From contig NC_054708.1 of assembly GCF_016097555.1 (NCBI RefSeq), positions 19,812,596 through 19,876,595 of the forward strand: 64,000 nt of DNA, written 5' to 3'. Below the pieces are notes generated by a model. It was not told where the DNA came from, ran no database searches, and was given only the letters and a program-made list of their open reading frames with translations. The translations under genes and the position numbers were made by a program. Positions 41,301 to 48,702 of this stretch are shown one piece after another; the first letter of the stretch is position 1; the number at the start of each line of letters is the position of its first letter. This DNA comes from Gigantopelta aegis (taxonomy: Eukaryota > Mollusca > Gastropoda > Neomphalida > Peltospiridae).

Positions 41301-44300
41301 AAATTAGTTGTATGTCTTTTATAAACTGAATTGTTTTTACAAAAACCACTTTAAAAAGTGAGAACTAAAATCTGATAGTTGGCTTAGCTTAGTACCGTAA
41401 CTGGTTTAACGTGTCCATATACCACTATGGTTTCGAACACTAACAGTTGGTCTTGACTTAATGAGATAGTTCTAATGTTTCTAATCATTTTGTAATAATT
41501 TTTAAACCAATTGCTATCTCTTTGTGCCAAACTAAAGAGACTGGACTTTTTTTTTTCTTGACATATTAAAATTTTTTTTTATTGAAAATAATAAAATACC
41601 TTGTGTCCAGCTGAATACTAAAATGATTGATTGTGTTTTTGAAGTATTTTGTATGTTTTTTTTGTTTTTCTTAAAGGATTTTGTTTTTAATCAGGATGGT
41701 TTCATAGAATACTAGAATTTTACACACAAATGCACTTTTTTTAATAATTTGTACTAACTACGCAATACTAATAATTTCTTTAAATGTATTTGTAGAGAGG
41801 AACCAGTGAATTTAGAAGCCGAATTCAAGCCAAATTTATTAAATACGACTGTATATATTATATCTATGGCTCTACAAGTATCCACATTTGCAGTTAATTA
41901 TAGGGTAAGTATTAGAGAAAATAAATTCAAGTATGACGGCTATTTGGTTATACAGTGAAACCCCTTTAAACTGGACACCCTTGGAACCAAGACATGTGTC
42001 CAGTTTTCGAGGGATCCGGTTTAGAGAGGTTAAGTTCTGTACTGGTTTTTAAAAAGGAACTCTGTAAATGTCCGGTTTTGAGAGAATTCCGGTTTACAGA
42101 GGGTCCAGTTTTGAGAGGTTTCACTGTATATAACTGGTGAACATTTTAACACAAAATGTTTAGGCTTTGTTAATACATTTAAACTAGTCAAAGCTTTGCT
42201 AACAGTCCGGTTCGGTTAGAGGGTTTTATGTGCACATTAAGAGCAAGCTGTTGTAGTACATGCTTGTCATGGGCATATGTGTGGACTTTTACCGACTCCT
42301 CCATCCAGGACAGGATTGCTAACATTTCTAGTTCAGTGCTTATAAAGCATCCAGACTTAGGCCTGTTACTCTAGTTAAACATCTTGAGACTAATGTCATG
42401 ACAATGCTTACAAATTAAACATCTCGAGACTAATGTCATGACAATGCTTACAAATTAAACATCTCGAGACTAATGTCATGACAATGCTTACAAATTAAAC
42501 ATCTTGAGACTAATGTCATGACAATGCTTACAAATTAAACATCTCGAGACTAATGTCATGACAATGCTTACAAATTAAACATCTTGAGACTAATGTCATA
42601 ACAATGCTTACAAATTACATGCTTATGATGTCATTAAAGGTTTGAGTTGAGACTAATTGCCAACAAATATTTGTTGTATGGGAAATAGCATATTGTCAAA
42701 CGTGCCTCGTGCATGACACCAGATCCTGTTTGATAGAACAATCTTATTACCCATATTGGTTAAAAATATCTTGGTATATACCAAAGTGATACATCCCACG
42801 AGTATGCCAAGTGGGATGTAACACTTTGATGTCACATTATGACATCATCGATTGGTGCACTATGACCTTACAGGAACGTCAACTAAACGTCTTGAGTAAT
42901 ATCAAGACCGATTATGGGTGATAAATAGGATATTAAACATGCCACCATTTCATATCGTGTTTATGTCACTCGTGAAATAATTTTCATTATCACTTGCTAA
43001 AGCTCGTGACAACTGAAAATTATTTCATTCAGGACCTGAACATGATATGAAAGAGAAGCTCGTTTAACATCCTATAAATACTTACAACTGGTTAGTCAGT
43101 ATTTCTGTTGAAGCTTGTAACTTTACAACTTGTTTGACAAATCAGTTGAAAGGGAAGAAAATTTGTTCGGTTATTACTTGTTTTGTTCAATTTATGATTA
43201 ACTTTGTTAAAGTCGCATACCCTTGTTTTAATCCATAAAAATGGACACTTATAGTCCATCCCATCCTCCTATAAAAATGTTTTTTGTAAATTTCAGTTTT
43301 GTTTGACGTAAGAAGAAAAGTAAAAGTGTTTTGGAAATAAGAAAAACATACTATTTTTGTGTCCAATTCAGAAAACAATCGGCTCAGAAATAAATAACTT
43401 GTAGTAAATTCCATAGCATGAGAAAAGGAGTTCCCCATGGGACAGACTATAGGTTTGATTAATATACAAACCTGTAACACATTCAGATAAAGTTACAACA
43501 GAGTGAAACAAAAGTCCTCTCCATAATGACAACTTCTTAGAGATGTGTGCATTTTTAAAAATATAAAATAATGCATTTTTTAGTATTAGAAACACCAGAA
43601 TGACCAGAAACACTTCGGATGTACGGAAATGGATAAGCTAAACAATAAAATGTAACAAGTATCTGATATCAATTATTAAAAACGTAAAAAGACATGCCGT
43701 AGTGTTTAAAGACTAGGGTCTTTCACTTTAATCAGTGGATAATACTTAACTCTGTTCCAGTTGGTGGGACATAACCTGGTGGTAAAATACTCGCCTAACC
43801 GCCGTCGGTCTGGGATCGATTCCTGTCAGTGGGTCCATTGGGCTATTTCTCGTTCCAGCCAGTGCACCATGACTGGTATATCAAAGGCCTTGGTATGTGC
43901 TTTCCTGTCTGTGGGAAAGTCTATATAAAAGATCCCTTACTGCATTAGGAAAAATGTAACAAGTTTCCTCTAATGACTACGAGTCAGAATTACCAAATGT
44001 TTGACATCCAACAGCCGATGATTAATTAATCAGTGTGCTCTAGAGGTGTCGTTAAACAAACCAAACTTTAATTGTGTTGCAGGGTGAACCATTTATGGAG
44101 TCACTAAAGAACAACAAACCACTGGTGTACAGTCTATTGTTTTCTGCTGGGGCTATAGTCTGTTTGGCCTGTGGCTTGATTCCGGATATAGCTGACCAGT
44201 TTCAACTAGTGCAGTTACCTAGTGAGGTGAGTACACCACTGGTCTTTTAATCACACTTTTATGTCTGAAATATTATGCCTGGTTATGTCTAAAGTATTAT

Positions 44301-45379
44301 GCCTGGGTATTTCTGAAATATTATGCCTGGTTATGTTTGTAATATTATGCCTGGGTATTTCTATAATATTATGCCTGGTATTTCTATAATACTATGCCTG
44401 GGTATTTCTGAAATATTATGCTGGGGTATGTCTGAAATATTATGCCTGGGTATTTCTATAATATTATGCCTGGGTATTTCTATAATATTATGCCTGGGTA
44501 TTTCTATAATATTATGCCTGGGTATGTCTGAAGTATTATGTCTTGGTATTTCTATAATATTATGCCTGGGTATTTCTGAAGTATTATGCCTTGGTATTTC
44601 TTTTGTTTTGGGGACAGTTGGTTGAGCTGCATGCATCATAGGTTGAACCACCTCGGTGGACCCATTCTCTGATTGTGTTTTTCCTGGTCTGAACTAATGA
44701 ACAATGACTGGTGTATTGAAGGCCGTGGTATATGCTGTCCAGTCTGTAATAAGAGCATACAAGAGATCTCTCTTGCTGCTAATGAAAGATCATACCGGCT
44801 TCCTTTAAGACTTTGTGTCAAGATTGACTGAATGTTTGACATCCAATACACGATGATTCATAAATTAATGTGCTCTAGTGGTGTCATTAAACAAAACCAA
44901 AAATTAAATGTTTTCTTTTGATACATCAACCTGACCTCCAACCGTTGTACTAAGCAAGCTTTCAGTTCCTTTTTTTTTTAACATTAACTGTCCTCAACAA
45001 GTGCACCTCCTTTCCCCCCCCCCCCCCCCCCCCCCCTCACACGTGGTCTGGTCTGAACATCCCAACAGCCAATGGGATGGCCTAAAATTCTACACTGTAT
45101 TCTCCCTGTAGTTCCGGTCATGTGACTTTAACTTCCTTCTTTTTCCTTTCGCCGTTGGGTTTGGATATGTTTTATTTTGCTCTGTTTTTGTCGGTTCTGC
45201 AATATGCGGTTCTGTCTTAATAAACAGTGGTCTGTTTGTAATAAGCACTGTTTTCTTTTCTTCTTTTTCAGTTCCGCAATACTGTTATCACGGTGATATT
45301 AACGGACATCATCTCGGCGTTCATGGTCGATAGAACATGTCGCTTTTTGTTTGGATCAGGGAGATTAAAACAGGCATGA
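11385..45379 (+). CDS. ATP13A1: ATP13A1, P5A-type ATPase of the endoplasmic reticulum (complete, 26 coding exons)
   Basis: Exons: 11385-11639, 14902-14991, 15588-15775, 16322-16550, 17104-17173, 17672-17778, 18555-18684, 19023-19205, 20769-20906, 21220-21340, 22433-22584, 24319-24494, 24953-25063, 27242-27367, 28590-28695, 30882-30991, 31451-31543, 32030-32126, 34277-34338, 35460-35594, 36769-36886, 38219-38415, 39416-39555, 41796-41904, 44083-44226, 45272-45379 (TGA). All borders are GT-AG with matching phases; 3495 nt, 1164 residues (human 1204). An N-terminal membrane pair (residues about 25-75) is followed by VVPTPNNG and the A domain with TGES at 305-308. Next come PPELP 442-446, phosphorylation site DKTGT with Asp485, the N domain (VGDPLEKA 536-543, KGAPETL), TGDN 697-700, GDGTND 813-818, and C-terminal membrane helices with [15 protein letters not shown]5A pumps extract misinserted transmembrane helices from the ER. 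The start has an A at -3 (AAGAAAATGTCT); in-frame ATGs at 11304 and 11310 are alternatives. Exons 6 and 11 have tandemly duplicated 3' ends. Confidence 0.95.
11754..11820. mobile_element. 67-bp near-perfect palindrome with 9-bp flanking duplication
   Basis: Arms start TAGTTCATCAAGATTAACCT and close around a 5-nt loop (ACATG), with one C/C mismatch. The flanks ATGGTGGCT at 11745-11753 and 11821-11829 are identical. This fits a tiny foldback MITE, and a 9-bp duplication is typical of Mutator-like elements. It lies about 110 bp past the donor of ATP13A1 exon 1. Confidence 0.65.
11856..13137. mobile_element. 1.28-kb non-coding element with long (about 150 bp) terminal inverted repeats
   Basis: The left arm 11856-12007 (CTAAAGTCAGAACAAAATTG, later ATTACTCTCCTAC and CAGATTTCACATA) reappears reversed at about 12996-13137. 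The interior has no coding potential but includes iterated AGTGGACGAA motifs near 12880-12975 and a small hairpin at 12240-12300. It fills much of ATP13A1 intron 1. The superfamily was not recognised and no clear target duplication was found. Confidence 0.7.
13395..13496 (+). repeat. Fragment of the GGTAGGGGACAT molluscan repeat
   Basis: Contains GATGGCCCTTGAACTTAGGA, then GGTAGGGGACATATATTGCT, as in 38549-38840. Confidence 0.7.
13519..13882 (+). mobile_element. SINE family B, tail partly duplicated
   Basis: tRNA-like head GGATTTAGCTCAGTTGAGTG with B box GGATCGAACC, body CCAGTGCACCACAACTG, tail ATGTTTGACATCCAATAGCT and GTGGTGTTGTTAAACAAA. The last about 45 bp (AATGTGCTCTAGTGGTGTCA) are repeated. 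Confidence 0.88.
14517..14842 (+). mobile_element. SINE family A, near full length
   Basis: Head GGGACATAGCCCAGTGGTAC with B box GGTCTTGGATCGATCCCC, then CCAGTGCACCACGACTAG, AAAGATCCCTTGCTGCTAAT, and tail AAATAAAATGTGTTGAGTGT. It ends about 60 bp before ATP13A1 exon 2. Confidence 0.9.
16571..16765 (-). mobile_element. SINE fragment (head and body) next to the ATP13A1 exon 4 donor
   Basis: Reverse reading: GTAGCCCAGTGGTAAAGTGT, GGATCGATCCCAGTCGGTGA, ACGACTGGTATACCAAGGAC. It begins only about 20 bp past the donor at 16551, and its head side ends in a poly-C tract. Confidence 0.85.
16795..17000 (+). mobile_element. SINE family Q, degraded
   Basis: GGTTCACATCCCAGTACAAG, then AACTAACCATAACTCCTTTC and GTGTGAGTCCAGGATAGCAT GCTTGA. 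Compare the full copy at 52368-52635. Confidence 0.65.
17672..17965 (+). repeat. ATP13A1: Tandem triplication of the ATP13A1 TGES exon end with its splice donor
   Basis: The real exon begins at 17672. From 17683 a 96-bp unit repeats: copy 1 17683-17778, copy 2 17779-17874, copy 3 17875-17965 (91 bp). Each contains CDMLLLRGP, the TGES coding segment or its remnant, and a donor: GTAAGT at 17779 and 17875, GTAGGT at 17966. Copies 1 and 2 are in one open frame, joined through GTAAGTAGACTGGCTCCT read as VSRLAP. Over 17699-17778 against 17795-17874 four differences are visible and all are synonymous (Pro, Leu, Ser, Ser codons). Both the first and second donors leave phase 0, which fits exon 18555-18684, so the second donor would add 32 residues and a second TGES loop. 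Copy 3 has small length changes that break the frame. Confidence 0.9.
18369..18420 (+). repeat. Fragment of the GGTAGGGGACTA molluscan repeat
   Basis: TTAGTCCCCTACCAGTCCAA, then GACTATAGGTTTCGTTTC. Confidence 0.7.
19351..20149. mobile_element. TTAA-target MITE, long form, copy 2 (ATP13A1 intron 8)
   Basis: Ends TTAAAGCCGCACACCCTAGT and CTAGGGTGTGTCCCTTTAA. It is highly similar to 7930-8759 and 25771-26572 throughout. A 180-codon reverse frame crosses it (19972-19430), but the frame is shorter or broken in the sister copies. Confidence 0.9.
20277..20517 (-). mobile_element. SINE family B, head missing
   Basis: Starts with the tail reversed (AAGTTTGTTTTGTTTAACGA), then GGCTATTGGATGTCAAACAT, AGCAAGGGATATTTTATATG and GGAATGAGAAATAGCCC. 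Confidence 0.88.
22094..22345 (+). mobile_element. SINE family B with internal deletion
   Basis: Head GTGGGATGTAACTCAGTGGT, a shortened middle, then GTAGCGGGTTTCCTCTCTAA and TGTGCTCAAGAGGTGTCGTT. It lies 90 bp before ATP13A1 exon 11. Confidence 0.85.
22520..23685 (+). repeat. ATP13A1: About 12-unit minisatellite made from the end of ATP13A1 exon 11 plus its donor
   Basis: The true exon end (GGTGACCCTCTGGAGAAAGC ... ACTCACTAAAG|GTAATC) at 22433-22584 is followed by about 11 further copies of a unit near 100 bp. GGTGACC or its variants occur near 22527, 22628, 22727, 22828, 22928, 23027, 23124, 23222, 23319, 23420, 23510 and 23618. Each unit has a G-rich spacer, exon-like DNA, an AAAG|GTAATC donor and a TGTTAACA(G/A) acceptor-like site. 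Copies share CTGCATGCTGTAC where the true exon has CTAAATGCCGTAC, so the array is homogenised apart from the exon. Reading on past the first donor meets a stop at once (GGT AAT CTC TGT TAA), so only the first donor is productive. Long reverse-strand open frames here are by-products of the repeat. Confidence 0.92.
23810..24005 (+). mobile_element. SINE family Q, 3' part
   Basis: ATGGGTAGGTGTAAGACCAC, TCTCTCTCACTAACTACTAA, TGTTCTGGACAGACAG, then ATATAAGCACGAAAATAAG. Confidence 0.8.
24771..24812 (-). mobile_element. SINE family B tail fragment
   Basis: Only GTTGTTTTGTTTAATGACAC CACTAGAGCACATTG is left. Confidence 0.6.
25341..25553 (+). mobile_element. MITE with TATAGTCC(A/G)TCCCA ends
   Basis: From CTATAGTTAGTCCCATC to GTGGGACGGACTTTAAG, with AATTTGTAGTAAATTCCATA inside. 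It matches 43249-43453 and, reversed, 57822-58035. The target is probably TA. Confidence 0.7.
25771..26572. mobile_element. TTAA-target MITE, long form, copy 3 (inverted)
   Basis: Starts TTAAAGGGACACACCCTAGT and ends CTAGGGTGTGCGGCTTTAA. It abuts the next MITE and shares its TTAA at 26569-26572. Confidence 0.9.
26569..26948. mobile_element. TTAA-target MITE, short form
   Basis: Ends TTAAAGGGACAGACCCTAGT and CTAGGGTATGTCTCTTTAA. The body matches the outer parts of the long form (ACACCAGGATGGCCCAAAAC, AAACGGCTCTAATAG). Length 380 bp. Confidence 0.88.
27463..27670. repeat. Interspersed repeat, ATTACCCATATGGTTAAAAA family
   Basis: Shares ATTACCCATATGGTTAAAAA and ACATGATACAAAATGGAAGC with 42744-43076, 55757-55975 and 59581-60366. 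It probably derives from a foldback element. Confidence 0.55.
27681..27756. repeat. Double palindrome
   Basis: Arms TTTTGGTTCATGCAAGTATG AAC and its reverse complement flank a 20-bp centre. Each arm is itself palindromic (GGTTCAT ... ATGAACC), so the single strand can form one long or two short hairpins. Confidence 0.85.
28862..29692. mobile_element. Element with ATACTCAACAACGAAAGTTT ends, holding a nested TTAA element
   Basis: The left end at 28862 and the reverse complement GCTAAACTTTCGTTGTTGAG at 29669-29692 bracket a region that includes the 28998-29595 element. Superfamily not recognised. Confidence 0.6.
28998..29595. mobile_element. TTAA-target element with CCTTTAGACTACTG ends (piggyBac-like)
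   Basis: TTAACCTTTAGACTACTG on the left and CAGTAGTCAGAAGGTTAA on the right. About 600 bp, with no transposase. Confidence 0.75.
29974..30305 (-). mobile_element. SINE family A, full length with perfect 15-bp target duplication
   Basis: Flanked by TGATATGTGAAGGGA at 29959-29973 and 30306-30320. Reverse reading gives GGGCGGGATGTAGCCCAGTG (head), GGATCGATCCCAATCGGTGG and a tail TTTATTTAATGACGCACTC (reversed). A young insertion in ATP13A1 intron 15. Confidence 0.95.
30437..30815. mobile_element. TTAA-target MITE, short form
   Basis: TTAAAGGAACAGACCCTAGT on the left and ACGATCTGTCCCTTTAA on the right. A second CTAGTTTCAACCCGTGAAAA near the left end suggests an end duplication. It ends 66 bp before ATP13A1 exon 16. 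Confidence 0.85.
32127..33500. other. ATP13A1 intron DNA without assigned elements
   Basis: Contains an inverted pair ATACGGCAATTCCAACTC (32561) and GGTTGGAATTGCCTTATC TG (32601), a possible small hairpin element. Nothing else was recognised. Confidence 0.4.
33505..33975 (+). repeat. Interspersed repeat with internal about 195-bp tandem duplication
   Basis: ACGTCCATATGTTAACTTTT TCTTGTCCAGACC, GATGCATACAG and TGGGATGGCGGT each occur twice (33570-33755 and 33767-33950). It begins with a (CCGT)n run at 33550. Confidence 0.85.
36213..36579. mobile_element. MITE with CAGGGATGGGAATT ends, holding another repeat
   Basis: CAGGGATGGGAATTCTCCTC on the left and CCAATTCCCACCCCTG on the right. From about 36324 to 36510 it contains a piece (GGGCCCAGATTTTCAAAGCT) related to 46884-47018. 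Confidence 0.7.
37141..37860. other. ATP13A1 intron 21 DNA without assigned elements
   Basis: AT-rich intronic sequence with a poly-C tract at 37136-37146. Confidence 0.4.
37903..38044. mobile_element. 142-bp foldback MITE
   Basis: The arm AAATAACTGGTTACTGTCTT AAGATATCGGCTTTATCCTG is matched in reverse up to 38044. The GC-richer centre carries GGCGAATGCAGC and GCTGCATTTGCC. It ends 174 bp before ATP13A1 exon 22. Confidence 0.88.
38549..38840 (+). repeat. Molluscan GGTAGGGGACTA repeat
   Basis: Starts AGTCCCCTACCAGTCCAACC GGAGGGGACTATAGG and ends GGCCCGGTAGGGGACATGTA TTGC. GAGTTATG(G/T)CCCTT is inside twice. Confidence 0.85.
39689..39834. mobile_element. Foldback MITE of the ATATCGGCTTTATCCTG family
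   Basis: AGAATAACTGGGTAATGACA, CCTTTATCCTGTGACGG and TTCCGCGAGGCTTGCCGAGC, with right arm ACAGGATAAAGCTAATATCC ... AACTAGTTATTTTC. It lies just left of the Tc1 element. Confidence 0.82.
39865..40595 (+). mobile_element. Tc1/mariner-type DNA transposon, internally shortened, in ATP13A1 intron 23
   Basis: Ends are inverted repeats: TATACTGAACAAAA ... AGAAACTTCCG on the left and CGGAAGTTTCTTATTTTG TTCAGTATA on the right, in a TA-rich target. The length is about 730 bp against roughly 1.6 kb for full Tc1 elements. The DNA-binding part and first catalytic Asp region are missing, and the C-terminal transposase frame remains open. Confidence 0.85.
39914..40393 (+). CDS. Tc1-like transposase, C-terminal catalytic part
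   Basis: The frame has 159 codons. From [20 protein letters not shown] on it matches the DDE domain of Tc1-family transposases. The second catalytic Asp is in [10 protein letters not shown] and the Glu in [12 protein letters not shown] (D34E-type spacing), and the end is NSRGGHTRY and TAA. The N-terminal helix-turn-helix domains and first catalytic Asp are absent, and the first ATG lies within element sequence where the upstream half has been lost. It cannot be active alone. It sits in sense orientation in an ATP13A1 intron. Confidence 0.85.
   Translation: MLKNSLCNVMVWAAIAHGYRSPLVVIDGNLNAQRYRDDILSHHVIPLFHNNANISIFQHDNATSHTARDTVNFLRTNNIDFIDDWPAKSPDLNPIEHVWDSLDRRLRRRPNPPANVNELRQVLIQEWNNIPQAEINTLVNSMRLRCTAVVNSRGGHTRY
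40878..41029. mobile_element. Foldback element, about 150 bp
   Basis: Left arm TTGTGTGTGTATCATACTGA TTTTACGAA ... GTATTACCC, matched in reverse by GGGTAATAC ... TTTCGTAAAATCAATATGAC ACACAAG. A poly-T run follows at 41028. Confidence 0.8.
41951..42128. mobile_element. Tc1/mariner-type (pogo-like) MITE, 178 bp
   Basis: Ends TACAGTGAAACCCCTTTAAA and AGAGGTTTCACTGTA with TA at each edge. The body has iterated TCCGGTTT(A/T)(G/C)AG motifs. Confidence 0.88.
42375..42620. repeat. 40-bp minisatellite, about 6 copies
   Basis: Unit TTAAACATCTCGAGACTAAT GTCATGACAATGCTTACAAA with few differences (TCTTGAG against TCTCGAG). There are no spacers, so it is not a CRISPR. Confidence 0.95.
42744..43076. repeat. 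Interspersed repeat, ATTACCCATAT(T)GGTTAAAAA family
   Basis: Includes ACATCCCACGAGTATGCCAA GTGGGATGT (hairpin), GCACTATGACCTTACAGGAA CGTC, and TTTCATATCGTGTTTATGTC. Related to 59581-60366. Confidence 0.65.
43207..43731. mobile_element. TTAA-target MITE, short form, interrupted by another MITE
   Basis: TTAAAGTCGCATACCCTTGT on the left and CTAGGGTCTTTCACTTTAA on the right. It is split by the insertion at 43249-43453. Confidence 0.82.
43249..43453. mobile_element. MITE with TATAGTCCATCCCA ends, nested
   Basis: Starts TATAGTCCATCCCATCCTCC and ends CATGGGACAGACTATA. It interrupts a TTAA MITE, so it is the younger of the two. Confidence 0.85.
43762..44071 (+). mobile_element. SINE family B ending next to the ATP13A1 exon 25 acceptor
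   Basis: Head GGTGGGACATAACCTGGTGG, B box GGTCTGGGATCGATTCC, tail TGTGCTCTAGAGGTGTCGTT AAACAAACC. The tail stops about 11 bp before the acceptor at 44082, so the branch region must be SINE-derived. Confidence 0.9.
44266..44604. repeat. 24-bp minisatellite, about 14 copies
   Basis: Unit TATTATGCCTGGGTATTTCT ATAA, starting about 40 bp past the donor of ATP13A1 exon 25. Open frames in both directions come only from its length being a multiple of three. Confidence 0.95.
44612..44905 (+). mobile_element. SINE family B, diverged
   Basis: GGTTGAACCACCTCGGTGGA, CAATGACTGGTGTATTGAAG, GAATGTTTGACATCCAATAC, GTGCTCTAGTGGTGTCATTA. Confidence 0.85.
45015..45038. repeat. Poly-C tract
   Basis: More than 20 C in a row, in the last intron of ATP13A1. 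Confidence 0.95.
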
Positions 45380-46480
45380 AGAACATAGCTGTGAAATGTT
45401 GTGAGGACAGAGTCACTGGTGCACATGTTTCGTAAACCTTCTTGGCAGTATTTATTTGAAAGAAGCTCTGTACACTCATTTCCCTAATGTTGATACAGAT
45501 TTGTATTGCCTTATTATTTATAATTCAGTTTTACAAATATGTGGGAAATATTAGGGCTGAAACCAACTATTAAAATCTCTTAATTGACTGAAATTTAAAC
45601 GAGAGAAAAAGTCACACTTTTAATTGACCCTGACTAGTGTTATCTATTGCAGCTTATTTTATGATCCATAGTGCGAAAATATGAACATTAGGGGCTTTAT
45701 TTTAAGTCTTTTTACTCAGAAGACTGTTTCAAATCTAGAAAATCAAATTTGGTTTTAGAATAAAATGACATAGAAATTAGGCATGCTTATTATAAAGTAG
45801 ATATTTATGGTATTTTTTTTATTTAAATGTGGCAAAAGAAAATACAAATTCTTTCATTGTAAGTTGTGGCATGTTCTTAAACTTAATGATTTAAACAACA
45901 GTTTTAGACCCAACAAAAGGATAAATATTTTGTTCTGACTGGTCAACGGGACATTATATCGTTGTCTACGGTTTGATAGTTAACTAACACATTCATCCCT
46001 AAATAATGTTATTTAACCAGACGCATAATATTGAGGTAAATTGCATACCTAAATGAGATTTCAGAAGTTCAACATCGTCATTACAGTTTTTTGTTTTTGT
46101 TAAAACCTCAATGTGCATTCCATTCTTTTGCACTCTTGATTTTGAGCCTTATATATATTTTTTATATATTGTTATATAACCCATAAGAAATATGACATGA
46201 CATGAACTATGAAAAACAAGTGTTCAAAATACATTGTATTTCACTGTTTCACTATTTAAGGCAAAGAATCAAATAATATTATTACTTGGTGCATAAATAT
46301 CTGCTGGATAGGGGATTGAAAATTTTCATAGAAAAGTTTTATTCTTAAGCTATGGCCTAGATTGACAAAAGGTATAATTTGAGGTTATATTCAGAAGAAA
46401 AAAAAACCTGGAGAATGTGTCTACAATGTTATGCAGGGAACTGTGCTCTGGTATATATATATATACCTATAACTACAACA
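45380..46480 (+). other. Likely ATP13A1 3' UTR and following DNA
   Basis: Follows the stop at 45379. An AATAAA at 45759-45764 is the first clear polyadenylation signal; another at 49400-49405 (TTCATGAATAAAATATT) would need a very long UTR. No other gene is seen. Confidence 0.45.
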
Positions 46481-46590
46481 CCAAGCTTTCACTTTATTTT
46501 TGTATTTACATATAGTTAAGATTCAAGCACATGTTCCTGGGTAATTACTTCAGCTATCTGTCCAGGCTCCACACTATTAGTATCCTTGTG
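46480..46590 (-). mobile_element. SINE family Q, 3' fragment
   Basis: AAGATTCAAGCACATGTTCC TGGG, CTTCAGCTATCTGTCCAGGC. Weakly conserved. Confidence 0.55.
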
Positions 46591-46883
46591 CCATATATTG
46601 TAGTAACTTAATATATACTCCTGCTGGAAAGTGGTCCCTTTCAAAACCTGACATAGAGACAATGTATACATATACTATTTTGTGTGTATAAAGGTCATAA
46701 TCCACGAAGGCATTTTATGCTGTGGTGTCATGGTGCATGAAATGTGTGGGTGAAATGCTGTCTTCTGTAATGATCTTACAATGAAAAGGTTAAAAAAGCC
46801 ATCACTCATTGACAGCTTAAAATGCGAAAACAGCTTTCAGAAACATTCACAGGGCAACTAGTAGGATGTCTGTATTTGAGATC

Positions 46884-47018
46884 AGGGCCCAGATTTTGTA
46901 AACTATCTTAAGACTACGAGATCATAAAACTGGCATAGGCTATAGCATCAATTGTGACATTATAGCTTATAACAGATTTACGATATCGCAGCACTAAGAT
47001 TGCTTCGAAAATCTCTAG
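46884..47018. mobile_element. Small inverted-repeat element, GGGCCCAGATTTT ends
   Basis: GGGCCCAGATTTTGTAAACT ATCTTAAGACTACGA on the left and TCGCAGCACTAAGATTGCTT CGAAAATCT on the right form a hairpin. Related DNA lies inside 36324-36510. Confidence 0.65.
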
Positions 47019-47021
47019 CCA

Positions 47022-47270
47022 AGTCATCGTGACTAGGATCGATTCCCCCCATTGGTGGGCCTGCTCTAACCAGTGCACCATGACTAGTATATCAAAAGCT
47101 GTGGTATGTGCTATCCTGTCTGTGGGATAATGCATATAAAAGATCCCTTGCTACTAATTGAAAAGTGTAGTGGGTTTCCTCTCTAAGACTATGTTGAAAT
47201 TACCATCTAATATCTGATGATTAATAAATCGATGTGCTCTAGTGGTGGTGTTAAACAAAACAAAGTTTAC
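47022..47270 (+). mobile_element. SINE family B, 5' end missing
   Basis: CCAGTGCACCATGACTAGTA, AAAAGATCCCTTGCTACTAA, TGTGCTCTAGTGGTGGTGTT AAAC. Confidence 0.88.
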
Positions 47271-47600
47271 TTTTTTCTGCCAGTGTTTACCGCCAAGATG
47301 AAAACAGTTGATAACTCGTGAAATGGGGCATAAAAATGTAAAAACAATTAGGTGGAATGAGCCTTTATGCTTTACTTCAGTCATCTAGAAACATTCACTA
47401 CCAACTGATACTTGCAAAAAAAATTAATGACTTATCAGGGCTAGCTCTGGGTGTGTAGAAAATTTCGCCAAATTATCTATTAAACTCCGAAAATATCAAT
47501 CATTACATTTACATAAATTATTTCGCCAAATTAAAATCAAATTTGGCAGTTGTGTTGTGATGCTAGCTCTGATTGTATGTTCAGGTACACATCAACAAAT

Positions 47601-47822
47601 CACTCTAGCCAGTGCACCACAACTGGTATATCAAAGACCATGGTATGTGCTATCCTGTCTGTGGGATGGTGCATATAAAAGATCCCTTGCTACTAATGGA
47701 GAAATGTAGCAGGTTTCCTTTCTAAGACTATTTGTCAAAATTACCAAAGGTTTGACATCCAATAGCCGATGATTTATAAATCAATGTACTCTAGTGGTGT
47801 CGATAAACAAAACAAACTTTTT
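47601..47822 (+). mobile_element. SINE family B, 5' truncated
   Basis: Begins in the body (GCCAGTGCACCACAACTGGT) and runs to AGTGGTGTCGATAAACAAA ACAAAC. Confidence 0.88.
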
Positions 47823-48702
47823 ACATCAACAAATTGTGACATATTTAAAGACAAAAATGTAGTTATTCATTTAAAGGGGATCTTGCTCAAAATTTTGGTG
47901 GTTAACCAATGCTAATATTTAGAATGTCGTTTCATCATAATAGTGCATATTTCCTTAAGTCTTGCAAAGTATGCACTATTTTTAAATTAACATTTTGTTG
48001 TATATGTCCAGTAGTAATATGGAATAGAATCACTAACACCTGTATAGGTCAGCTGATGCAAGTCATCTGATGAAATGTGTCAGCAATTTAACTGAAATAT
48101 ACGTGTTATACTTTAAAATAATTATATACCAGTTCTACATCAATAATAGTTTTTTTTTTTTTTTAAATCCTTTAAATATTACTAGGTATCACTGCTAAAA
48201 AAAAGGCATTATTCTTAATGCTGCAAAATTCATCAAATTTGTTGGTTATGAATGAAGATCTTGATTGAATAAAAACACTTATTTAGTACTGCTTTGAAAG
48301 AATATGTAAGCACCGTCTGATATAAACTTGATTATATCCATGTTAAAAATGCATTATGAATTAGGTTTAAAGTCAGCAGGAACCGGGGGAGGGGAGGGAG
48401 CTGTGCCCCCCACTTGAGGACGAATTGTTTTTGGATTTTTTTGTCCTACTCTATATAAACAAAGCCCCTACTATGGCCCCTTCACTAGTCATTTTAATCC
48501 CACCCCTGATATTGTTCATATAGGCCTGTATAACAATATATTCCTTTATTCATTCCTTTCTTGTATTGAAACCAGTTATGAATATTTTTTAAAGGACACT
48601 TAAAACTAAAATGGGTGTACTGTCACTATACTTCAGGAGATTGATACTATAAGCCATGCTCTTTAAAATAATACTCCCCATTAATATTTAAGCAACAATT
48701 TT
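47823..48702. other. Intergenic DNA between the convergent genes
   Basis: No coding signal or recognisable element seen. Confidence 0.4.

Noticed and set aside
42375-42620. CRISPR-like array
   Set aside because: Contiguous 40-bp tandem repeat without spacers in an animal intron.
44323-44651. Repeated open frames on both strands as coding genes
   Set aside because: A 24-bp intronic minisatellite keeps all frames open by its period.
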